64,000 nucleotides of DNA, from the NCBI RefSeq assembly GCF_027943255.1, contig NC_072896.1:44108501-44172500 (forward strand), written 5' to 3'. Below, piece after piece: positions 10,170 to 22,324 of the stretch (the first letter of the stretch is position 1; each line of letters starts with the position of its first letter). The DNA is from Anastrepha obliqua (taxonomy: Eukaryota > Arthropoda > Insecta > Diptera > Tephritidae). Made by a program: the position numbers and the translations under genes. Under the pieces are notes generated by a model. The model had not been told where the DNA came from. It ran no database searches and saw only the letters and a list, made by a program, of their open reading frames with translations.

Positions 10170-12465
10170 ATATGAAAGCAATTTGAAATATAATAGTTTC
10201 CGCCTCAGTATCGCTATTTTATATATTAGCACAACTCATATATTCACATACTGATCGATCGATAATAATTTCAGCAATACTGATCAGAAAACATTATGCA
10301 AATTTTAAATTGGCTAATGGATTGACGATGCTTGGTTCTGTAACTAACAAAAAGTATTGTAGTTGAAAAACAAGCCAACCAAAGACACAAAAAAAACAAA
10401 TCATAATACCAAAGGAAAATACCAGAAAATCCATGGAAGCGTAAATTGAATTTGTGTGCAATTCCAAATACCATAAATCCTAAACAAACTTATTTTCACC
10501 ACTCAAGTGTATTTAATGGCTCAAATAACTTTTCAAAAAATATGCAAAGATCTTCATGCAGTACACAATGACTTTTCAATAATTGAAATGCCCACATGTG
10601 TGCACACCTATGCTTGTGTGACTTTGCGCAAGCACCTCTTGATAATCCGACTTTCCCACTGTTTTGTGGCACTTGAGATGGAAACTGAAGTGTTTTTCAA
10701 CGCAGCATGTCAAATGAGCACAAACTCACTTGAAGTGCATCTACATGCATATGTACGTGTGTATGTAGCTATAAATTTATTTGCATTTGTATGTGCGCCC
10801 AGAAATGAAAGGCAAAAGAGACCGCTGCGAAAACAGTTTGCAGATGCGTAAATACGCCGCCAAGCGGAAAATCGTCAAGAATTTTAAATTATTCATGGTA
10901 ATTTAAATGGCAGTTCCATTTGTACATATGTTAAGAAGTTGTACATACTCGCCCATTCACATGTGCTCGGTTATCGTACTCACAGTAAGTCAGCTTGAGG
11001 GACTGTTTGCGCACAGGGCGGTCGACGGCTTTATTCTGCATGACGCCCATGGTTGAGTAACTAAGCAAATGAGAACATTTGTGGGTAAGTTATGTATGTG
11101 TGTATATACGTATGTTTTTATGTATGTACGACGAAGTCACAAAGTGACCCTTATCAAATGTGAAAAGGGAATTTATCATTGACATAAATGTCAAAATCAT
11201 AATTTCGTATGCAACCCAAAATGACAAATGACAACTTCAATTATTGTTAGTTAGTGGATGTTGAGGGAAAATCTGCTCTTTGCGCCTGCTGCCTGCTGCA
11301 TGTTGCTCTCTACCTATTAGTGATTGCGGGTGTGTGTGCGTGTGTGCCTCTGTCCCAATGCATTGAAAACTAAAAGATGTGCGAAACTTTCAAGTTAAAA
11401 ATACTTTGCTTAACAAATTTAGTCCCAGCTGTATGGGTGAGTGTGTGAGTGTTTGTAAGGGCGGCGACATATGTATGTGTGCATGTTTCGGCGTCAGCAA
11501 AGCCACAATGACGTGCAAGCAACATGCAGCACGCCGTTGCTGTCACTCGCCGACCCAGTGCATGTGTTCAATTAATATGGGCGTACACATCGAAGTACAG
11601 CACAACCGCACACGTACGCAAATACTCGCCATTACATGCATGCATACATATTTTTGTATTTGTGCCCGTCGTTGACAGCACTGATGATGGGCTTAGCAAA
11701 AGAACTGTCAACAAAATTAATGTCATTGGCGCATGCAATGAAAAATTATGGTTTTATGTCAATAAAACTGACAATGATTGATTTGACAGGCAAAAAACAA
11801 CAAAAAAAAAGCACAGAAGAATACAAATGCTAGGGTGTTTGCATACAAATAAGGGTAAACGGTTTCTTTTTTTCGCAAATACGACAGACCAACAACGAAA
11901 ATTGGAGCAATAAACTAACGAAAGAGTTGACGGAATAGGCATTTCAGCAGAAAGCAGTGAAACTCTAATTAACTTCTAGTCCAACCAAGCTTATTCTCCA
12001 ATTCAGTATGGCCCCAGCTTTACGAAGCCTGTGAACGATAGAAGTGCACTCGAATCTTTGTACCTGTTTACAAAGTGGCGACAGCTTTCCTATTCTATCT
12101 GCTTCGTTTTCAATTCGTTTTGTGAATGAATAATATTGTCCGATAGTGAAAAGTAATCGGGAAGAGTCATGGTGAAAACAATTCAGGAGATGTTGCTAAG
12201 GTCAGACCGTTGACCGTTGAACGGATCAGCCGATTGACTGACGTAACCGGGGCCATGAAGCGGTTTTTTACGAACAAACTGAGATTATGTTGGTGATATG
12301 CGAAAAGAATCAACCAATCCTACTTCGTTGCCGTCTGAACAACGACTGATTGAACAAGTGTGTGAATGCATGTGAAATGAGCGGAGAGAATTTCGGACCG
12401 AGTTCCCTGTGACGTGACAGCCAAAGTTACTCGCTTAATTTCGTTGCGCACTATAGTTATTGGCC
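10170..12465. other. No recognisable gene; CA/TG- and TATG-rich intergenic DNA
   Basis: Contains GTATGTATG-type simple-sequence patches (about 10740-10790, 11090-11120, 11330-11350) and frames below 115 codons without family motifs, for example 10507-10851. No transposon end or coding motif was recognised. Confidence 0.55.
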
Positions 12466-12470
12466 AGACC

Positions 12471-12782
12471 GGTCGCCGTAGCCGAATGGGTTGGTGCATG
12501 ACTATCATTCGGAAATTGGAGTACGTTGGTTGGAATCTCCGTTAGACACCAAAATGAAGAAAAAGCTTTTTCTAATAGCGGTCATTCCTAGGCAGGCAAT
12601 GACAAATCTCCGAGTGTATTTCTGCCATGAAAAAGCTCCTCATAAAAAAAAAAATAAACGCCGTTCAGAGTCGGCTTAAAACTGTAGGTCTCTCCATTTG
12701 TGGAACAACTTCAAGACGCACACCAGGTGGTCAAACACGCAAAAAAGGTGTACGCGCCAATTATATATATATATATATATAC
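12471..12782 (+). mobile_element. tRNA-derived SINE, copy 1
   Basis: The 5' head contains a good pol III A box (TAGCCGAATGGG, about 12478) and a weaker B box (TTGGTTGGAATCTCC, about 12527). The body has CTCCGAGTGTATTTCTGCC and CGTTCAGAGTCGGCTT, followed by GTGTACGCGCCAATTA and a (TA)n tail. The same head-body-tail structure recurs at 53368-53715, and 3' parts recur at 48710-48922. It codes for nothing; such elements are transcribed by pol III and copied by a LINE reverse transcriptase. No clear target duplication is visible for this copy. Confidence 0.85.
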
Positions 12783-12799
12783 AGTTCTAATTTTTATCT

Positions 12800-13636
12800 G
12801 GTCTGAGAAAAAAGGATTTTTTCATCGCCTCAAGACTGGTGAATCTTTTAGTTTGAACTTTGCTCTCCAAAATGATTGAATGAGAATAATCCATCGGATT
12901 CGCGTCCGGGGAATTTGAGAGCCCTTCTGTAGACGTTATGAAGCTCGAAACGGTGTTTTTAGCCATTTTTGATTCACTCGAGCTTTATGAGAGGGTACGG
13001 TGTCCTGTTGAAACGTTCATGGTCTGCCAACCGAAATGTTTGTCTGCCCACGGCTTCAAACTGATCTCCAGAATACTCGATGAAAACGATTGGAGTGCGC
13101 CCATCTGCGGTTACAGCGGCCCAAACTTTTACCTGTGGCGGGTGCTGCCTCCTGGTGGCCAATCGATGACTGAAATTCTCGTATGAACGGTCGCTCAAAT
13201 AAACCCCATCGATTTGGGAGTATACCGATTGCTCAGTTTGAAAAATTTTCTCCTCAGAAAACACAATGTTCGGAAATTGACCGCATTCGGCCAGCGAAGC
13301 AACTCCTTCGCCCTCTTAAGTCTGAATTGGTTCCACTTTGGTGTGAGATCATGCGCCTTTTGGATCTTGTAAGGCTTGACTTTGAGATCATTTTTAGTAT
13401 GCGGCGGATGCTACGTTCAAATATTTTCGGTTCTTTCGCCATTTGATTGGCACTTCGTCGGGGATTCCGCTCAAGTCGCTTCTTCACTTTTCTTTTTTCG
13501 CGTTTAGTCTCGGCAAAATGAATCCGCGCGCTTGTAAACAAAGCTCTGGAATGCCATTTAGTCAACTTATAGACAGCTGATGCCCGGGCTGCGCGAGCGT
13601 TCTTAAGTTGGTTACGCTTCGAATGGCGGACCCTGT
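12800..13636 (-). pseudogene. DD37D (maT-like) Tc1/mariner transposase, copy a
   Basis: Read on the reverse strand from the TIR CAGGGTCCGCCATTCGAAGC (13635 side), it gives the HTH region NQMAKEPKIFERSIRRILK (about 13460-13400), a block matching FSDEK but reading FSEEK (first catalytic Asp changed to Glu, about 13255), SYENFSHRLATRRQHPPQV and WAAVTADGRTPIVFIE, then GRQTFRLADH. A frame carrying FQQD with the second Asp is visible near 13010. The 3' part is degraded and ends next to the SINE at 12782. Frameshifts separate the 13643-13254 and 13264-12974 reading frames. The spacing that defines DD37D is inferred from copies b and c. Confidence 0.8.
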
Positions 13637-13639
13637 GCA

Positions 13640-15885
13640 ACATAGGTATTTATATAGTGACACCGTATTCTAAAATTGTTCATATCTTTAGTTGTTTTGA
13701 ATTAATCCTGACAGCGATTCCCCACGAACTAGTCTTCTTCGTCTTCCCACACACCTGGCACTCCTAAGATTCTTCAATAAAATCTGCTGATGAATGTGGC
13801 AGACTCTTCACGACTGTTTGCAGATCAAATATAATGCCGCTCCCAAAAAATGATCATCAATAGCTTGAGAAGCTGCTAATCATTATTATATGTACGCAAA
13901 TTAAACCACACCAACAAATATCTACTATTTGTGGACTTCTCTCAAAATTCAGAAAAGTTGATTAATAATGAATTAATAACAATAAATACAATAAAAACTC
14001 ATTTAGCTTATAATCAGTTTTAGGTGGCAAATGAAAAGCAATCAAAGTCAGTATTACTCCACACCTTTTCTGGAAAGATTGACATGAATATGAAACAAAT
14101 GGAACAGATCCCCAAGAAGCGAGAAGCGGCAACAAAGCTTTGCTCAAAAACGCAGACCTCCAATTGATTCTCTATACTTTTTTGGTACATACATGTGTAT
14201 ATGTGTATGTATGTATGTGAATGTATACCACCAACTGCGACTAAACACAGACATTACGGGTAGCCTCTGCCAAACGCATAAATTACCGGATTAACGATTT
14301 GAAAATTGATTTCATTGACACTTACTGTCAAAAGTGATCTCACTCAGCACAGCACGGGCGACACCAATACGCGTATGCACTGGGGCGCTAATCCAACCGG
14401 AAGAAATGACAAGAAATGGGAGGAAAAAATTGAAATGAATAACACTACAACAAATAGTATTTCGAGTGGGACTCATCAGCTAATAGCGGACTTGGTCATG
14501 TATGAATTTTATTTTATAGCGAAATAATACTTTATGACAACACATTGGAGGCAACTGAACACAGTGGGACGGACAGACGGTGATGGCCTTTCGACTAAAC
14601 GACCAGTCAGCGAGCTGGTGAATGGCCGCACTGCTGATAGGCCGGTCGCCAACCGTGCGTCGTGTCACATTAAGTCATTTCATATGAAGTGAATTGAAAA
14701 AAGGCAGCCGCGTGCTTTTATTTCAAAGTAAAATGGGTACATTTGTATTTGTATTTTCTTACGCATTGATTATAGTGGTGCTGCCACTGACCGCCGCAAC
14801 GGGTTGGGTCTGGGTCTGTCTATGAGACAACCACAATAGCCTTGTCAGAGAGTGTCATATAAATAATATCATAATCTGAAAGTTTATTGACAGCTCCCAG
14901 CAGTAGACAACAAACGTGAGATTTTAAAAGTACACAAAAAAAAATTAAATAAAATAAACGACTCAACGGTTGCCTTTATGCGACATACAGATAGAAAACT
15001 GCGTGTGTTGCTGTGCATGATTGCCTGATATCGAAACAGCTGCCATCATAAAACGTCAACTCGCATTCTAATGTTGCTTTTTTAGTTGGCTTTGGCCTTT
15101 GTTTGGAACAGCGGGAACTGTCATTGTCACAGTGTTTCTGTGTCTGTATATTTTATTTGTTATTTCTTGATATTTTCATGACTTGTTTTCGCTGTATTGA
15201 TGTGGCCGCATTGTGTATCAGGTAATTCCAAATCTAACTGTCGCCCATATATGAACTCCACCGGCTTGCTTTTATCCTCATTCTTCCCTACACCTTCAAG
15301 TGCATTTTTTATGGGCGTTCCTTTTCTCCCACGCCAATTGTTTTAATCCTAACTAAATCATTACTTTACTGCACACTATTTTATATTCATTTTAACTGCC
15401 TTCTTCTTCGCATTGTGAAGTTGCTTTTATGACGTTTATGCGCGTGTGTCCCTACATCCCTTCAGCTTATTTGTGTGTTTTTGTCATTCACAAAACTGTC
15501 TTTTTACATTCGTAATATCGGTTTTTATTTTATTGCCCGTAATTGTCATTTTTCATCAGCTTCCACATTTTTGTTTTTGACTCTATTAAATTGTAAAGTA
15601 TTGCTCTATTCTTCGTGTTTTTGCTGATTTTTTATAGTCCGAATATTCCTTTCAGTTCTTTACGATCTCAATAAAATCACTTGAGTTACTGGAAGCCTTT
15701 CTTTAATGACGTGTAAGCGAGGTAGTAGGTTTATGGATGTGCCTCAATTGCTTTTCGATGGATTAATGCTTAATTTTGAGAGTAAAAAAGCTTTAGTTGT
15801 TGTAAAAATTATAAAAGTGGTAAGCATTTTGAATACCTAGAGTGGGTTGGGAGCTTCGAAAATATAAAAACATTTACTATGCGGA
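13640..15885. other. No recognisable gene
   Basis: AT-rich DNA with TATG/TGTA simple patches near 14190-14225 and scattered short frames. Nothing resembling a transposon end or conserved coding block was found. Confidence 0.55.
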
Positions 15886-15889
15886 CTTC

Positions 15890-16627
15890 TAAAGATCGAA
15901 GAAAATCATCTTCAGTGATGAGGCACATTTTCACCTCAGTGGATTAGTCAAAAAGCAGAATTACCGCATTTGGGCGAAGTGCACGAGTGATAGCCGAAAA
16001 ACCAATGCACCCACAAAGAGTGACTGTTTGGTGCGTTTTATGGGCCGGCGGCATCATTGGGCCGTATTTTTTCCAAAATGAGGCCGGTCAGGCAGTTACT
16101 GTGAATAGTGTTCGCTATCGTGAGATGTTAACGAACTTTTTATGGCCCGAATTGGAAGATATGGATGTGGATGATATGTGGTTTTAACAGGATGGTGCCA
16201 CTTGTCACACAGCTAACGAAACAATGGCTCTTTTGCGAGAAAAATTTGATAGCCGAATAATCTCACATCGCGGCGATGTCAATTGGCCGCCAAGATCATG
16301 TGATTTGACACCGTTGGACTTCTTTCTTCGGGGTTATTTGAAATAAAAGGTGTACGTCGATAAGCCAGCAACAATTCAAGAGCTAAAGGATGAGATAATT
16401 CGGCGCATTAACGGCATAGAACCTCAATTATGCTTCAGCGTCATCGAAAATTTGGACTATCGGATGGAGGTGTGCCGCCGACGCCGCGGCGGTTATTTGG
16501 CCGATATTTTGTTTTGTGCATGATTGAGCTACATCAATATTATCATAATAAAGAGAAATGATAATAATTTTTTAAAAAAATTGTATATTATTTAAAATCA
16601 ACACCGGGCCTTACAACTTAGCCACCC
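15890..16627 (+). pseudogene. DD41D (rosa-like) transposase, copy a, 5'-truncated
   Basis: The forward strand encodes IFSDEAHFHLSG with the first catalytic Asp, then MHPQRVTVWCVLWAGGIIGP (about 16003-16060), the EAGQAVTVNSVRYREML block, and, after a TAA at 16186-16188 where a Gln codon is expected, DGATCHTA with the second Asp. PPRSCDLTPLDFF carries the third Asp, 41 residues downstream by count, which marks DD41D. A second stop follows the GYLK motif. The C-terminus reads KPATIQELKDEIIRRINGIE and ends near 16522. The right TIR (GGGCCTTACAACTTAGCCACCCT, ending about 16627) matches the ends of the derivative at 50997-51378. The 5' half and left TIR are missing. Confidence 0.85.
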
Positions 16628-16664
16628 TAAACTATCCCTACACTATAAGAAGACTAAATCACAC

Positions 16665-18060
16665 TTACCACTTTGATCAAACATTTTCAAATATAGGTAG
16701 GGTTTTTCAGTAAGAGCGCTTCAACTTTTGAACTTTTTTGAATAAAACACAAACGGTTTGACTTTTTTAACTAATTTTTTTTATTATCGAGTTTGAACAT
16801 ATACATTTAAGTATGAAATTCGATTTCTTTTGCATGACCACCGCGTGCACGTTTTACGAAGTCCAAGTTGAACCCAATTTTCGACCACTCTTTTGCATAA
16901 ATCGGCCGAAATTCCAGCAATTTCGCGTTCAATATTGGCTCTGAGCTCACAAATCGTCGCCGGCTTGTTACTGTAGACCAATGACTTCACATAACCCCAA
17001 AACGGGACGGCTTGTTAAAGGGAAACGTAAAATGGTCGTAGTGCTCTTAAAGTAGCAGCAACAGCACAATTATTTTCATAAAAAATTTGCACGATTTGCA
17101 ATCGTTGCTCAAGTGTGTAGCGTTCCATGATGAAATATATACTAATGAAGTTTACAAATGACAAGCGAAAAATAAAAAATATTGCGTCGTTCGCCCTCCC
17201 TATCGGAAAAAAGTTGAAGCGCACCTATTCAATAACCCTATATAAGTTTATTCCTCAGAATATTATCGCCTTCAAAGAACTGCGCATCCAGCTCTCGAAG
17301 CACCTCTGTAACTCTTTTCGGTATAGCCATTTGGGCCGTCTCTTCCTTTGGGATGTTAAAGCACGTTCCCCGTAGTGTTTATTTGACTCGATCAAACAGT
17401 GAAAAATCGCAGGGAGCCATATCAGGTGAATTCGTTGCTTGTTGGTTGGTATTCGTTTCGTTCTTAGTCAAAAACTCACGGACAATGATGGTACTGTGCG
17501 ATGGTGGGTTCTCATGGTGAAAAATCCAAGAGTTGCTTTCCTTTGTGTTTCGGCGAATTGCTTCAAGTGAACGTCTAGGAACGCCCAAATAATAGTCCTT
17601 ATGATAGCAATGATGAGCTTGATGAATGTTGGGTCGCATTCAGCCTTGGAAATCATGTATTTAGCGATATCAACGCAATCCCTTTTTTGAAGGAAATGAA
17701 TGTCCTTTGGGACTAACTTTGCAGCAATACAGCGCAAAGCCAAATCATTAACTACAATATCCCGAACGGATTCATAAGCAGTGAACAAGTCCTCTATTAT
17801 CTTCTATTATTGTTACTTTCCGGTTACTGATCAACTTTTATTTCATTTTATTGATATTTCAATCAGTTTTCGATGTCGATGGCCTGCCACTACGTTCGTC
17901 ATCTTCGCAAACGATTGCCGACAGTTTTCTTTAGAGTATCATCGCCAAAACAGTTCCTCCACATTTCTAAGGTTTTCGCGCCATTCGGAAGAGAAACGAA
18001 GCTCGAAGTTCAGAATATCTTATTACATAATAAACACAGTGAAAGGTGATCAATTTAGAG
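16665..18060 (-). mobile_element. Mellifera-type mariner copy 1, carrying a DD41D derivative
   Basis: Reverse-strand reading from about 18040: HTH-region traces, then YESVRDIVVNDLALRCIAAK and LVPKDIHFLQKRDCVDIAK (17788-17640), YYLGVPRRSLEAIRRN (about 17590), a degraded HHEN (Asp changed to Glu at the second catalytic position), REFLTKNETNT and SPDMAPCDFSLFD with the third Asp (about 17400). The 3' terminus CACTTTGATCAAACATTTTC (about 16670) is separated from the body by the inserted element at 16700-17238. Multiple frameshifts; inactive. The same family is at 32190-33582, 56905-58239 and as a MITE at 22022-22195. Confidence 0.83.
16700..17238 (-). mobile_element. DD41D deletion derivative, 539 bp, both TIRs, inside a mariner
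   Basis: TA occurs on both sides (16698-16699, 17239-17240). The ends GGGTTTTTCAGTAAGAGCGC and, inverted, GGGTTATTGAATAGGTGCGC share the inner stretch GCGCTTCAACTTTT. On the reverse strand the first about 30 codons (MERYTLEQRLQIVQIFYENN, from 17127) run into the last about 70 codons (YSNKPATICELRANIEREIAGI, to about 16815), with the catalytic core deleted. It is therefore a non-autonomous element that could only be moved in trans. Flanking sequence on both sides belongs to the mellifera-type mariner, which fixes the insertion site. Confidence 0.88.
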
Positions 18061-18119
18061 ACATCGGATTTTAAATTGAAATAAAACAATGACAATTCAA
18101 TTTGATTGTGCAGTCTTTA

Positions 18120-18470
18120 TTATTTTTTTATAAATTCAATATTAATTCAATACTAACTGCTCACTGAAACGGCCACGGAGTAAAGGCATTGTTTCACGGG
18201 CTGTAAGGCAAGTACCAAAACCAAATGCTATGCAGATGGGCATCAAAAAGTCATTTATCATGGCGCGATAGGGTTCGCCATTCACTGTTACATTGGCCCC
18301 AGCCTCGTCTTTGAAGAAATATGGGCCGATGAGTACATCATAAGTTGGCCTGAGCGCGCGATGGACACTTTTCACAAATCGTAGATTTTCGTAATGCAAT
18401 TCTGCGATTTGTAAACGTTTTTCAGATGTAAGTCTTTCCTCTCTAAAACCAACGTAAACTTTTCATCGCT
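18120..18470 (-). pseudogene. DD41D-type transposase fragment, copy b
   Basis: Reverse-strand frame 18399-18142 gives LIGPYFFKDEAGANVTVNGE, YRAMINDFLMP and a TARETMPLLRGRFSEQ block, matching the region between the first and second catalytic positions of DD41D transposases. The QDGA box carrying the second Asp is lost (the sequence reads FGFGTCLTARE). No TIRs were recognised. Confidence 0.75.
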
Positions 18471-18474
18471 CAGC

Positions 18475-19395
18475 AGACGAAAAATAGCAGACGTTTACTT
18501 CAATTAGTCCTAGTTTCCTAAAATGATAACGAAGACTATAATATTCCGTGTAGTATTCAATGAAAGCATCTCTATCCAGGTCTTGGACCCTACTTGATGA
18601 TCTTCCACAAGAGAAAATAAATTGTTTTGCCTGCCTCTGCTCGGGACTTTCCCTCCAGTGTCGTCTAGATACGCGTCTGTGCGTATCTTTACTTAATTAA
18701 GATGTATTTTTTCTATGACTTTGATGAAGTAAAGGGTAAAGTGAGCACACCATTCATCTATCTCTTGTGGAGCCTAGCTAACTTAACAGACAAAGGCAGA
18801 GTACGAGTTTACTCCCTATTACGTACTTGAAAACAAATAAATTCTACTTTTCCTGAGGCTCCATTCCTCTTTATTTGAAAGTTAAGTGTAAAGTTTCAAC
18901 AAATTTCCTTATTCAAATATTGTTTAATTTTAGCGTTTTTTAGCAGTTGTTGCTCTCGTCACATATTATTAAGCCGCAATCACATAGATTTTTTGCTTTG
19001 CTTTGGTTTGTAAGATCCCAGTTTTGCACTGATATATAAATCTATCGGGGGTTTAAAAATTGTTGCTATTTCCAATGCATCCACAGAAGTAATGAATTTT
19101 CATGGGCGAGGAATGTTTTTCTGACCCCGCCGGAGCAATCCAAAAGAGGCAAATACTTATGTGAGTGTTAAGAGCTTTAAATGTTAACAGACATGAAAAG
19201 AGAGGAACATCGACGATTAAAAGAAGGTCCGTTATGAATTTCTGTATGAATAAGGAAAGTAATCTGAAAACAATGAACAAATAATAATAATTGATCTGCC
19301 CTTTGACTTAATTAAGTGGAAGGAAGGCGTTTCTTGGTTTCTCTTGATGTATCTAACTGACCGTAAAGGAGAACTGGCCAGCGTTTGTTTTATTG
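18475..19395. other. No recognisable gene
   Basis: AT-rich sequence with short frames only. Nothing supported. Confidence 0.5.
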
Positions 19396-19397
19396 TA

Positions 19398-20116
19398 TTG
19401 GGTATGGGAATAAGTTCTCGCCCTCTTAAAGAGGTGTCGCTGCTGATACTATTTTTTATCTGACATCAAAAATGTCTACGTTCGTCCCAAAAAATCTGCA
19501 TTTTCGGGAAGTCACGGTTCATTATAAGCTTTTAAAGAAAAGGGCAGGTGAAACGTGTCGCATATTGATCAATATTTACGGTATGGAACGAGGTTACCGT
19601 GGTTACAACTTATAAAGAATGGTTTCGACGCTTCCAAAGTGGTAATTTCGATGTGATTGATAAAGATCGCGAAGGGGCACCGAAAAAATTCGAAATTCGA
19701 AGATACTCAACTACAACAATTATTGGATGAAGACGCTTGTCGAATCCTTAATGATATGTCTAAAGAGTTGGATGTTGACAGACCAATCGATGGGAATGGT
19801 ACAGAATTTATACTGACAGGTAACTGGGTGCCACATCAATTGAAGGAGAGGAACACCGAGAGACGTTTGGCGACGTGTGAGATGCTTCTTGAACGGCGGA
19901 AAAGAAAAGGTTTTCTGCATCGCATCGTCGCTGGCGATGAAAAATCGATATATTATGATAACCCTAAGCGTCGAAAATGTTGAAGCCTGTTTCATGCCAT
20001 GCTTCAAAGGTCTATCATCTATTATAAAACTCCTTAAACCATCTGAAACCATCACTGGCGACCGTTACCGACTGCAGAAAGGTTAAAAAAAGACGGCAAC
20101 TTATTCCCATGCCCAA
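19398..20116 (+). mobile_element. Irritans/mauritiana-like mariner, 719-bp deletion derivative
   Basis: TTGGGTATGGGAATAAGTT at the left is mirrored by AACTTATTCCCATGCCCAA at the right, with TA on each side (19396-19397, 20117-20118). The frame starts MSTFVPKNLHFREV at 19471, with WFRRFQSGNFDV legible by shifting frame. The stretch 19657-19983 encodes the end of the DNA-binding region, GNWVPHQLKERNTERRLATC, and KGFLHRIVAGDEKSIYYDNP with the first catalytic Asp. Beyond that only a short piece near LLKPSETITGDRY remains before the right end, so the second and third catalytic regions are deleted. It serves as the uninterrupted reference for mariner A at 5991. Confidence 0.88.
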
Positions 20117-20119
20117 TAG

Positions 20120-22015
20120 ATATGTCAAAACTCGCTTGGGTGGAGAAAAGTATAGAATTTGTAAATAGAGTATCCTACTGCGCTTTCGAAATTGTCATTA
20201 ATTAGCTAGAGAACGATGTGAATGTGCGTTATCAAGGCAAGGTTGTAGACTTGTAGAAGAGTGAATCTAAAGCAGAACCATTTATAAGTTGCTTTACTTA
20301 CGATTTGTCTTTAGGACCATAACATATTTTGGAGAATTAAATCTTGGAAGTGTCGGCATTTCCAATGATCAAGCGGCTTCATTGAGGTTGATGTTATAAG
20401 GGATTCTAGATTGATGATGATTCTTTTTACAATTCGCCACATTTTGGACTGGCAGTTTCTTATCACTGTTAATGGCGAGGAATCAACTTATTTGACCCAT
20501 TTTAAGCTGAAGCGCCTATGGCTGCACTATTTTCGTTACTTCGACCTATTTACAAGGGAACATTCAATAGTAAATATGCTGAGAATTTATCTACAATAAC
20601 AGACGCCGGCTATCTGGATGATTACTACGACGAGCATAACCCATTTAAAGTAGTGACCACCTGCTCAGAATTTTGGTGCTAAATTCCAATAATTTCTAAA
20701 CGTTGCTCGTTGGTGAACTTCGTAATTTTTTTGGCATTGCCGAGTCCTAAAAAAAATAAGCGTGTTTTTTAAGTACAATATTATGATGTTCCTTTTTAAA
20801 AGGTCGTTAGTAACTTCTCTCAATGCGACGACCTATTTTTAATATAAAATTTGCCTTGACCAATTGTTTGATGATTTATTGCAAGCCTTATTGGAAAACG
20901 CTAAACACCACGCTGAAAGCGACAAATTTCACAAAGTCATGTTACTCTAAACCAACTCTAATAATATCTAATAGATACAAGCATCAATGTCAACGGTTGC
21001 ACCAAACTCAAAGCACCAGCATCCGCCTTCCATCCGTGACACAGAACACTCCATAAATTCAAAAGCTGCGTGCTTCGTGCCGCGTACTCCACTGGGGTAT
21101 CTAACAGTTTGTCAAAATAATCAACTACAGCAAACAAACAAGTGGTTTTTGTGGTTAACAAACGATCAAATTGACACTGACAAGGATCATGCACAAGAGA
21201 TGGCTATAATAATTACACAACAACAAAAGCAAATATGAAAATATTAATAATAACCGTGATGATGGCAATACCGATGGCGATGGCGATGGCAATGACAGCG
21301 ACAAGAATGACAATAATAATGACGATGATGATGGAGTTGCTTTCGTTGCTGTGGTTGCTTTGTGTTAGCAAGCGAAAAACAAAAACAACAACAACCAAGT
21401 CGTAAACGCAAGCCAAACAAACACTGGCGCGATGTTGATGGAAGTGACAGCAGCCGTAGAAAGAAAACAGCCGTATGCAGAGATGCTGAAAGTGCCAACA
21501 AAAATAGTATCAAACGCAAAGGCAACAACAACAACAACACCACTTAAGTGTTTGCTGTTGAGGCATGTGAGTGCATAAAATCAATGTTGACAGCTGAAAG
21601 AAATTCAATACAAGCCAAAGCAAATTGAAGGAGCAGAAAACTTGCAGAATCTCGTAGACAGCAGTAAAAATTGTTGTTGGTTACTTAGCAATTACAAGCA
21701 AATATTGAACTGTTGTGCTTGGATGCCAATAGTTGCTGCCACAGCAACCTCAAAGTGGAAAACTAAACGAAATTGACAGCAGCAAAGGAGAAGCTTAAAA
21801 GAAGCTCACCAATGAACTGGGAAGGGATGTTGTTGTAGGGTTGATATTGGGAGATACATATAAATGTGTGCAGCAAATAACCAATCGGCAATGCAAAGAA
21901 ATGAACAGAAGCGAACTGACTTGGAGCGTAAAATTAATTTTAGCAGCCAAGAAATATTTCAAATACAAATATTGCTCGATAAACTACTAAAACTAAACTA
22001 AGAAACTTTAATAAG
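20120..22015. other. No recognisable gene; simple-sequence rich
   Basis: Short frames only. The GATGGC/GAC-rich tract (21250-21345) and CAA-rich tract produce artificial long frames on both strands (valine/isoleucine-rich in one, histidine/arginine-rich in another); these are compositional, not coding. Confidence 0.55.
21250..21345. repeat. Imperfect GATGGC/AATGAC microsatellite
   Basis: Degenerate tandem trinucleotide/hexanucleotide units (GATGGCGATGGC and then ACAATAATGACGATGATG-like). A neighbouring (CAA)n run ends the tract near 21520-21541. Confidence 0.75.
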
Positions 22016-22021
22016 CTATAC

Positions 22022-22195
22022 CACCTTGATTAAAAAGATCCCGGAATATATTACAAAAATCAAAACACAAGTTTATTCCTCAAAATCCTGACAACTTACC
22101 TAACAAAACAAGCAGTACTCAAATCGGTTGAGCGTTTCCTGGCGGTTGTTTCGGAAACTTTTTGGATCAAGGTGTGAATCGGAAGAAGCTCCAAG
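22022..22195. mobile_element. Mellifera-mariner MITE, about 175 bp
   Basis: The left end CCACCTTGATTAAAAAGATC is mirrored on the right by AAACTTTTTGGATCAAGGTG. Inner sequence (ACTCAAATCGGTTGAGCGT, TGGCGGTTGTTTC) matches the 5' non-coding end of the mariner at 32190-33582. No coding region remains, so it is a short non-autonomous derivative made of both ends. Confidence 0.75.
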
Positions 22196-22324
22196 GAAAG
22201 AAGAGTCTCTTCTACACTAAAACCAGAAAAAAAATTAAGAATAAGGTAATCAGAGACTTAATTTCTGCCTAGCTGAATAACCTATCTGTAAGCAACTCAG
22301 CATCACCACAATTTTGAAATTTTA

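Noticed and set aside
10507..10851. 114-codon forward frame
   Set aside because: Cysteine/valine pattern comes from TGTG/CATG-rich sequence; no family signature.
12471..12560. Functional tRNA gene
   Set aside because: A and B boxes are present but no cloverleaf arms, and the sequence continues into a SINE body and TA tail.
21213..21543. Hydrophobic or histidine-rich frames on the reverse strand
   Set aside because: Products of the GATGGC/CAA microsatellite tract read in different frames.
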